From the NCBI GenBank assembly GCA_942486035.1, contig CALNXK010000036.1, positions 970,001 through 1,034,000 on the forward strand: 64,000 nt of DNA. The letters run 5' to 3'. Made by a program: the position numbers and the translations under genes. Below the pieces are notes generated by a model. That model did not search any database, was not told the origin of the DNA, and worked only from the letters and a program-made list of their open reading frames with translations. Origin of the DNA: Porites lobata. Taxonomy: Eukaryota; Cnidaria; Anthozoa; Scleractinia; Poritidae. Positions 58,801 to 64,000 of the stretch are shown here, one piece after another (position 1 is the first letter of the stretch; each line of letters starts with the position of its first letter).

Positions 58801-61800
58801 AATTCCATTTTATTCGCAATGTGAAATGGGAATCCTATTAAAGACTCATTAAAAGGGGTGAGGAGTTTTACAATCCCCAACAGGTCATCTCCACGATGAC
58901 GCTGTTTTATTACTACGGCAGAATCCCTCAGGGTTTTACTTTCTTGTGAAAATTAGAGCTTTTGTTATTGAAACTTCGCTGGGACAACCAAATGGAAGAG
59001 CAATGACGTCATCGTGTAACCGTACATCAAAAGATAAGCACGGTGATCTGTTTAGTTTTTTTTTTTTTTTAGCCAGGCTTAAAATATCTGTAGATTCAAG
59101 GAATTATAACCTGTGCGTTGAGAGCATGCCAGGGACCGATTTTGGCATGCCCGGCATGACCCAGATTATGGCACGCCCGGCATGCTAGAGAATTTGTCAT
59201 GCCGGGCATGTCAGAGAATGTGGAATGCCCGGCATGCCTGAGATTTTGCTGGGTATGAATTACTTATTACTAGAACCTAGGCTTCTCGCGGCCTGGGTGA
59301 GAAGGTCCCGGAACCTCAAATTGTACTTACAGGGCATGCGAAATTCTGTTGCATGCCAATTTCAATGCAAAACTACTCTGGGGCCACCCCCTCTATTACC
59401 AGTGAGCAAATCATTGACGATAGGCATGGGAAAAATCCTTGCATGCTAACCAACATTGAAAACGTAGCAGAAATGTCCTCAGTTGCTGAGTCATGCCCTA
59501 GGGGAGGCTTTAAAATACAGAATTTCCTTACGTGGATGAGAGAATTTTCCGTAAACAGCATGTGATCATGCCGGCTAGGACGCATTTCCTCCGTATTGCC
59601 CCTTTTTACAGCTAGCTAGGTTCATTTTTAGGTTCCATGGCCTGAAATGACGCAAAATTCATGCCCTGAATGTAAAAAGTCCAAAAACTTCCTCGAAATT
59701 TTAGTTTCCAAGCCGTTTAAGCCAGCCCTGCACCTTGAGAAAGCAACCGACACGGAAGACTGGGCAAGCCCGGATATTAGGCCCTTATACAATACAATAC
59801 AATACAATACAATACAATAAGAGTTTATTGTGAAAATACACTTAGCTACAATAATGGTGTGCTTTCACAGACGGAACCGAAATCGGGGTCTGAGAAAGCA
59901 CGCCAGCTAATTTACAGGTATCTCACAAACACAATAAAATTAGGAGTTAAAAAACTAGATATGGAATATTCTATAATTAAAAATTATAACAATAAAATCT
60001 TAATAAGTATATCTTATATTATAAATACTAAATTCAATAAAAAAAGCGTCGAAATTATAAAAATTGCACTAGGTCAACTTGGTTAATGGATCTCTTAAAA
60101 GACTTAAAATTCGTTATATTTCTAAACATGTTCGGAATTGAATTCCTTATAGTTATCTGGGTCTAGAATATTAAACACTTTCAAAGTTAAAGAGATGATC
60201 TGTTGTTCTCATATCATTTTTCTTTCTTTTCTCCACTAAGTTTCACCTCCTTGCCAACAAACTGGGGTAGTTTCTGGTTTACCCTGCATTTTTCCCTTCG
60301 CATACAAAGGGAAAGCATACCACTGTTGTTCAACTGAGGATGAGCCTAATAACCGACCGTGGTGCCCTTTGGTTCATGCACATTTTTACACAGGACAAGC
60401 TGGATTCAACTGGGACTATTGCCGTAAGTTCATACACAACTTTGGTGGATGTTATAGGTATCTAAAAACCAGGATAAATAATGCATGTTGAGACATCCTG
60501 ACAGAAAACGAAAAAATGGAAACCTTCGCCAAATGAATGCCCGACTCCACCCCATCTTTTGTTGTGGGAGTTTTGAAGAGAAATTACTAAAGTTGAAAAT
60601 ATACAGTGACTGTCAAGCCTTCTAATTAACAAATCAGAGCGATTCAGAAGAAGGCAAAGAGGCAAATTTGCTTTTAAATCCAGCCGGAGTTTATTGGGAC
60701 TACTGCCGTAAGTTCATACACAAATTTGTGGAAGTTATAGGGATCTTCCACCCCGGATAAATCATGTTAAGACACAAAATACCTGTCATCCTGGCCAAAA
60801 AAGAAACCGTCCCCAAATTAATGCCCGTCCCCAACGGCTTCCCGCTCCCGCTATAAACAGCAGCAGAACATTACCCGTTCAATTCTTAGGTTAAAAAAAA
60901 AACAACCTTTGAATGCATTTTCATGGGGCTCACTTTTTCCTGTTTAGAAATAGTTAAAATGTAGATGGAGTCGTGTGAACAGTTTTGTCCGAGGTTGTAG
61001 CTTTAATAACCCATTGATTTGTTCGTTGTTTACAAAAGCCTGTTTGCAAGTGTCAACCTTTTGCTTTCCACAATAAGCTAATAAAAGAAATATTCTTACA
61101 ACTTTGACCTTCAGTCATATATTCAGGTCACGTACGGGAAGAATTTTAGATGCGTCGCGGCAAAATTGGTAAACAACTTTAACTGGAAAAACCAGTCTCT
61201 ACGGAGCCCAGTTAGTGCCACCTAGTTTTTATCATCAAGTTTCTTTTTCGCGACGTCAGTTTTCTCTGGCACGACTTTTTTTTTCGGCACGACTTTTTGT
61301 TTTCGATACCATTTTTTTCGGCACGAAAAAGTCGTGCCAAAAAAAAAAACGTTGTGCCGAAAATAATTCGTGCCAGAGAAAACTGACGTCGTGAAAAAGA
61401 AACTTCATGATAAAAATTAGGTGGCACTGACTACTCGCTGGTTTAGTCACGTAAACCAGCTGTTTTTTTGTAGTTTCTCATACCTTTATGGAAACTTGTT
61501 TCAGAAAATCCCGAGGGATTATAAAATCTTTACTATCACTGGTGGACTGCTCTTCTTTTATCCAATTAATACGGTCCCAAGGGAAATACACACGCCTCAA
61601 CAGACCTTTTAACCGATACGGCGGCCATATTGAATTTATCAAAAGAGAACTTCAATGTATATTCCTCGGGAAAAAGGCGATCATCATTGCATCCAAAAAC
61701 GGCACAACGTTTTTTTTTTCTTTTTTTTTTTCCATTACAATCATTTTCTAGGAAAACTTAAAGAAAAATTGGCTCGAAAAGCGCGCGTAAATAATGATGC

Positions 61801-62139
61801 GAGTATATCGGATCGTGCTCATGCCCCCTAGGCATCCCATAATACTCCTTAAATCCAACTAATTCAATATGGCCGCCGTATCGGTAAAAACTCGTCAATG
61901 AGGCTACGTGGCGCTCCTAGGGAAAAGTCGAAGGTGAGAAAACCGGATTGAGTTTGATTAAATAGTGCCACTATTGTTTTCTTTTTTAATAGACTGCACT
62001 CCGAAAACAACAACTGGCCAATACTGCAGTATTCCCTTTGTATACAACAACGTGACCTACTACGGTTGCACTGATGTTGATCATAACCAACCCTGGTGCT
62101 TTTTGACCCCGCAGGATAGTGGACAATGGGGAAATTGTG
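46767..62139 (+). CDS. Secreted FN2-repeat protein (gene model, 3' incomplete)
   Basis: Four exons join in frame: signal peptide 46767-46827, then FN2 exons 52538-52687, 60241-60423 and 61993-62139. All junctions are phase 1, and about 180 residues are recovered. Each FN2 module keeps the C-x-x-PF, PWC and W-x-x-C signature of fibronectin type II domains, which in fibronectin, MMP-2/9 and seminal plasma proteins bind collagen or glycans. No stop codon or terminal exon was found in the window, and the last donor (G/GTGAGT) is open. Because every exon is phase 1, the FN2 exons could instead belong to the upstream astacin-Kunitz gene. Confidence 0.5.
47343..47688. mobile_element. Insertion unique to copy 2 of the tandem unit
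   Basis: Relative to copy 1 (44472), copy 2 has about 345 extra bases between two TATAT/ATATAAT edges. Its left end (CTTATTAGCCCAGTTTTTGG) recurs inverted at about 50390-50440. The family is not recognised. Confidence 0.55.
47785..47900 (-). mobile_element. tRNA-derived SINE or tRNA pseudogene, copy 2
   Basis: Paralogue of the 44570 insertion. It has the same ACACAGGCGTCTCGGAAG edge and an inverted GGTTCGACTTC B box. Confidence 0.55.
48120..49250 (+). repeat. About 2.8-kb tandem unit, copy 3 (truncated)
   Basis: Matches copy 2 from the MITE (48216) through GGGAATGAGCACCCTTTGTC (48713) to about 49240. It diverges before the signal-peptide exon, which is therefore missing. Confidence 0.75.
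48216..48366. mobile_element. Short inverted-repeat MITE, paralogue in copy 3
   Basis: ACAGTGGAACCTCGATATAA at the left end faces TCGTTATACCGAGGTTCCAT at the right. Compared with 45222-45337 it retains about 35 more bases before the right end (GTTATAGCGAACAAATTTTG). Confidence 0.7.
49250..51790. other. No gene recognised; inverted copy of 47.2 kb at 50385-50575
   Basis: AT-rich. The only structure seen is about 190 bases (GGAATTGAAATCAATACCAG and neighbours) that match 47207-47395 in reverse orientation. Short frames on the minus strand (50168-50368, 51309-51521) have no recognised motifs. Confidence 0.4.
51795..51924. mobile_element. Hairpin MITE, short copy
   Basis: ACCACCTAATTTTTATCATC faces the inverse of GATGATAAATATTAGGTGGC. 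The interior holds GTCGTGCCGAAAA/TTCGTGCCAG. A longer copy of the same family is at 61215-61427, and similar flanks (CACGTAGGGGAAGAATTTCA) precede both. Confidence 0.8.
52100..53060 (+). repeat. FN2-exon duplication unit A
   Basis: About 1 kb holding one FN2 exon and flanking introns. It is repeated at about 61570-63230 (unit C, interrupted by an inserted retroelement) and in part at 53370-53677 (unit B). Shared strings include GCATCCAAAAACGGCACAA, TGAGGCTACGTGGCGCTCCT and GAGGAGACTGGTT. Confidence 0.85.
52538..52687 (+). CDS. Fibronectin type II domain exon A
   Basis: Acceptor TTTTTTAATAG, donor G/GTGAGT, phase 1 on both sides, 50 codons. It encodes CTPKTTTGQYCSIPFEY, then YYGCTDVDHDQPWCSL and DEQWGNC. 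The four cysteines and aromatic positions of an FN2 module are all present. It differs from exon C (61993) at a few residues, and one codon is lost in exon C. Confidence 0.88.
53075..53234. mobile_element. Long-hairpin MITE
   Basis: AATAGCATGATTTGTAGTGA faces its near-perfect inverse at 53215-53234. The arms continue about 55 bases through TATTTGGCATAAATACCAC, leaving a loop of about 50 bases. Confidence 0.85.
53370..53677 (+). pseudogene. FN2-exon duplication unit B, exon truncated
   Basis: This copy of the intron upstream of exon A keeps the acceptor (TTTTTTAATAG) and the first codons (CTPKTT) at 53656-53677. It is then cut off by unrelated sequence. No cysteine after the first remains, so it cannot form an FN2 domain. 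Confidence 0.8.
53678..55065. mobile_element. Unclassified element with GCCGTAAAAG end repeats
   Basis: ACCGTTAGCCGTAAAAGGG near the left end (about 53771) and ACCGATAGCCGTAAAAGAGC near the right (about 54980) are direct repeats. The element starts exactly where the truncated FN2 exon ends. A short minus-strand frame at 54075-54332 (RLMRFGSRCPSEFF) looks repeat-derived. The class is undetermined. Confidence 0.45.
56396..56637 (-). CDS. Candidate terminal exon, unknown gene
   Basis: After a TACTTACAG acceptor a frame runs about 80 codons to a stop. It has a basic start (MHRRKKRQTNAKRH) and a Ser/Asp-rich acidic end (DSSSSENTS, GVSSDDADD). It looks protein-like but no family is recognised. The candidate exon just upstream on the minus strand ends in phase 2, which would force a different frame here, so the pair is not a consistent model. 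Confidence 0.3.
56738..56887 (-). CDS. Candidate internal exon with membrane-like segment
   Basis: After a poly-T/AG acceptor the frame encodes LVSLFLRFSLVFLAAEEDYK, then YNQKQSEVNELTTTYDTY, and ends at an ACA/GTAAGA donor. A hydrophobic stretch followed by a charged tail suggests a membrane protein. No family is recognised and no upstream exon was found. Confidence 0.25.
58885..59020. mobile_element. MITE related to 34345-34492
   Basis: CCACGATGACGCTGTTTTATTACTACGG opposes GCAATGACGTCATCGTGTAAC. The interior (CCCTCAGGGTTTTACTTTCTTGTG, AAAATTAGAGCTTTTGTTAT) matches the astacin-intron element. Confidence 0.65.
59785..59820. repeat. ACAAT pentanucleotide repeat
   Basis: About six perfect AATAC/ACAAT units followed by AAGAGTTTATTGTG. 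It is possibly the tail of a retroelement. Confidence 0.9.
60241..60423 (+). CDS. Fibronectin type II domain exon B
   Basis: Acceptor CTTTTCTCCACTAAG, donor C/GTAAGT, phase 1 on both sides, 61 codons. It encodes PCIFPFAYKGKAYHCC, RPWCPL and FNWDYC, an FN2 module distinct from exons A and C, with an extra cysteine next to the third one and a longer loop before WDYC. A partial copy of its last 30 bases plus donor occurs at 60681-60712. Confidence 0.85.
61215..61427. mobile_element. Hairpin MITE, long copy
   Basis: GTGCCACCTAGTTTTTATCA faces the inverse of TAAAAATTAGGTGGCAC. The interior repeats TCGGCACGACTTTTT in both orientations. Confidence 0.85.
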
Positions 62140-62370
62140 GTGAGTTTTTAACACTTTTCAGACTGTGTCGTCTGGGAACCTGAGGTGGGTTCCCGACTTG
62201 CGGCCATCTCATGGTAATTTCAGCGCTTAAGATAAGGCCAGCAAGTTGATATTTACACAAAAGATGTACTCGGCAGTCTTCAAATTATTTGTTTTTGATT
62301 GAATTCATTTTGACATGATCACCTCTATTTATAATCGAACGCACAGGGAAAAGGTAAACATTCAAATTCA
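61570..62370 (+). repeat. FN2-exon duplication unit C
   Basis: Direct duplicate of unit A (52100-52920), including the same upstream intron strings and FN2 exon. Homology resumes at 63120 beyond an inserted Penelope-like fragment. Confidence 0.85.
61993..62139 (+). CDS. Fibronectin type II domain exon C
   Basis: Acceptor TTTTTTAATAG, donor G/GTGAGT, phase 1 on both sides, 49 codons. It encodes CTPKTTTGQYCSIPFVY, YYGCTDVDHNQPWCFL and SGQWGNC. All FN2 cysteines and the WG are kept, and it is close to exon A. The intact frame after duplication suggests selection or recency. Confidence 0.88.
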
Positions 62371-62589
62371 ATTCAAAGTAGACAGACTGCAAATTATAGT
62401 AGTTGCTAAAAAATATATCTACGTGTCCCAACTGTTCATCAGTAGGGTGCCTAAAATGTGTTCAATTCCATTAAATCCTATACCAATTGCAGAACATTTT
62501 AGGAGGAGCCACCCACCGTGTGAGCACAGTCACGGGCAACACATATAAGTGAGGAAAATAACGCAAAGCAAAACTAAGACGTTATTAAA

Positions 62590-63080
62590 CAAACTAAATG
62601 TACACGCAACTTAAATAAATAAATAATGCACACGCCCAAAATTAAATTGCGCGCGCGCACATGTACCAATTTTGTAATGTCTTGTTTCATTGTTTTGACC
62701 ACAAAATCGTACTCAAAGGTATGGAGGAAGAGATCAGCCAACAAAGGTGCATTGTTGGTGCCCAAAACGAACGTAGATGTATGTTATCGATAAGAAAGTC
62801 AATAGCGAGACCAAGCTCTCGACAGGAGAAGTACGTGTACTTCGTTGACGTCTTATGATTCGCCCAGAAGGTGCGAAAATTATTGGTAGCAATGAAGCTT
62901 TTTCCTTTAGTATAAAAAACTCTCTCCAAAAGATCATGAAGTTGCTTTTTAAGCTGGGCGTGTGGAAGGCTAGTATAAAGAGTAGAAAAGTCCCAAGTAC
63001 TCACATGATTTAGGGAAAGCTGTTTTTCGTCCAGTGCACTGATAACGTCCAACACATTATTGATTATCCACATGCAGTTA
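62590..63080 (-). pseudogene. Penelope-like retroelement reverse transcriptase fragment
   Basis: A minus-strand frame (63073-62687) encodes WDFSTLYTSLPHAQLKKQL, then YFSCRELGLAIDFLIDNI. After a frameshift a second frame gives MGTNNAPLLADLFLHTFEYD (from about 62765). FSTLYT and GTNxAPLxADLFL are characteristic of Penelope-like RTs. The N- and C-terminal parts and the GIY-YIG endonuclease are absent, and the fragment is frameshifted. Confidence 0.8.
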
Positions 63081-63342
63081 ACACCTGTCCTTTCTCGAAT
63101 CGTCTTGCAGTAAGCGTTGCATAGTTAGTAGAGGAGACTGGTTATTAGGAAAGCCGGCAAACATCAAAGTTGAAACCAACGGTGCTATAGTTTATGTTGG
63201 AAGCTCCCTGACCGTACACAATCCTTTGTTTTTTGATGTGAAGTATATGAAATAATTCATTTTTGAACTGTAGTTGTAGATGAAAGAAGAATGATCATCG
63301 CAGTAAATTTCCCAATTTAAACAATTGGAAAGAAGGAGCCTG

Positions 63343-63349
63343 AAAAAAA
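63343..63349 (-). terminator. Pol III terminator after tRNA-like head
   Basis: Seven T residues on the minus strand start four bases after the end of the acceptor stem. If used, they would end transcription before the SINE body. Confidence 0.5.
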
Positions 63350-63353
63350 TCAG

Positions 63354-63425
63354 GGCTTCAACGGGATTCGAACCCGTAACCTCCGCGTTATCGGTGCGTT
63401 GCTCTACCAACTGAGCTATGAAGCC
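63354..63425 (-). tRNA. tRNA-like gene, anticodon position reads GAT (Ile)
   Basis: There are 72 bases with a perfect 7-bp acceptor stem (GGCTTCA/TGAAGCC) and a D arm GCTC/GAGC. The T arm is ACGGG/CCCGT with TTCGAAT. A T7 Pol III terminator lies at 63349-63343. The anticodon arm is poor: ACGCA/CGCGG has two mismatches, and position 33 is C, not the universal T. It is better read as the head of a SINE than a working tRNA-Ile. Confidence 0.5.
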
Positions 63426-63433
63426 ACACATTG

Positions 63434-63486
63434 GGAGCGAGGTCAATTTATTGAGTGATATGAACTCAATAAATTGACCTCGCTCC
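63434..63486. repeat. Perfect 22-bp inverted repeat
   Basis: GGAGCGAGGTCAATTTATTG (arm 63434-63455) is followed by a 9-base loop and its exact inverse (63465-63486). It abuts the 5' side of the tRNA-like head. Confidence 0.9.
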
Positions 63487-64000
63487 TAATAACTGAATAA
63501 ATTAATGGAATGTTGTTATTGGTCAGTAACTTCAAAATGATAGGAGTGCTATTGAACGTTGTGCAAGGTCAGTTCCAAAAAAGTTAACAAAAACCTATAA
63601 CAATAGGTTTCCCAACCATTCCACTTTAATTAACTATGATTTTTGGCACCATTCATGGTGGCGGATTCCTTCCAGTCCTAAGGATTTCTTCTAACGGTGA
63701 CGTCATCTTTTCCTGAAATGAGGAGGAAGTGGGTACCAGCCAGGATTTTTTTGCCGTTGAATCACAATAGCGAAAAGCAAGGAAAGTTGGCTTTGGTTAG
63801 TTCAACCGATTTCAAATCAAAGAGGGTCGTTGCATCCACTCATAAAACTTTAGGGGGTCATCATAACTTAAGAAATTGTTGAGCACATTACTACTTTACC
63901 TGAGGCTTAAACGTTTAATTTTGAAAAGGTCGTGGTAGTTATGAATTCACATCGTATACGGTCCTTTATTCTCAACGAGTACGAGATGTTCTCAATACTA

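Larger units (their letters stand above)
55424..59716. mobile_element. Possible 4.3-kb inverted-repeat element
   Basis: ACGGCTTGGAAACTAAAATTT (55424-55444) recurs as its exact inverse at 59696-59716. Inside both ends lie clusters of the palindrome GGCATGCCCGGCATGCC and its variants (55725-55805 and 59125-59245). Subterminal palindrome arrays are usual in large DNA transposons. No transposase was found inside; only short exon-like frames occur (minus 56948-56393). Confidence 0.5.
63230..63432 (-). mobile_element. tRNA-derived SINE with intact tRNA-like head
   Basis: The minus strand starts with a complete tRNA-like cloverleaf (63425-63354), then CCTGATTTTTTTCAGG. A body follows with TTCCTTC-AATTG and TACTGCGATGATCA down to CATATACTTCACATC. 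Decayed relatives lie at about 6870 and 11350. Confidence 0.7.

Noticed and set aside
60681..60712. Second WDYC-like FN2 end with donor
   Set aside because: Only the last part of the exon 60241-60423 is copied; there is no acceptor or domain core, so it is a partial duplication.
63192..63446. Minus-strand frame beginning near FIAQLVEQRTDNAEVTGSNP
   Set aside because: It is the translation of the tRNA-like head, a well-known annotation artefact, not a protein.
1..64000. CRISPR arrays, operons, ribosome binding sites, rRNA genes
   Set aside because: None seen. Spliced genes, MITEs, SINEs and LINEs show eukaryotic nuclear DNA.

Overview
This looks like nuclear DNA from an anthozoan cnidarian, probably a stony coral. 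The sequence is AT-rich and gene-poor, with short phase-1 exons separated by long introns. It carries a tRNA-derived SINE and short inverted-repeat elements of types I associate with coral and sea anemone genomes. The organism call is an inference from repeat style and domain content; no marker gene is present.

Layout. 1-3.4 kb: a three-exon minus-strand gene (3366-2279) for a small secreted protein of about 91 residues that I do not recognise. 4.56-13.38 kb: a 4.3-4.5 kb segment duplicated in tandem, apparently non-coding. 14.51-14.57 kb (minus): a complete hammerhead ribozyme motif in a GC-richer patch. 15.4-22.2 kb: SINEs, a repeat present in three copies, and a 5'-truncated LINE (18.33-21.55 kb) with a 744-bp inverted-repeat element nested in its ORF. 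22.2-27.4 kb: nothing recognised. 27.45-36.03 kb (+): an astacin-family metalloprotease gene. Nine coding exons join in frame to encode a signal peptide, an aspartate-switch propeptide, a complete catalytic domain, a canonical Kunitz inhibitor domain and a Thr/Pro linker. The 3' end was not located.

36-42 kb: mostly repeats. 42-49.2 kb: a roughly 2.8-kb unit in three tandem copies. The first two carry near-identical signal-peptide exons (43972 and 46767). 52.1-62.2 kb: three intact fibronectin type II (FN2) exons, all phase 1-1, plus one truncated copy. They join in frame to the 46.8-kb signal-peptide exon, giving a second secreted gene (FN2 repeats) whose 3' end is not found. They could equally extend the astacin-Kunitz gene, because exon 9 is also phase 1 at its end. 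55.42-59.72 kb: a large inverted-repeat-bounded element. 62.37-63.12 kb: a minus-strand Penelope-like reverse transcriptase fragment inserted into an FN2 duplication unit. 63.23-63.49 kb: a tRNA-derived SINE with a perfect 22-bp hairpin.

The genes that can be read are all for secreted proteins: a metalloprotease fused to a serine-protease-inhibitor domain, FN2 modules that in other proteins bind collagen or glycans, and a small acidic secreted protein. The most notable non-protein signal is the hammerhead ribozyme. All gene models were built by eye from splice sites and reading frame and have no transcript support.
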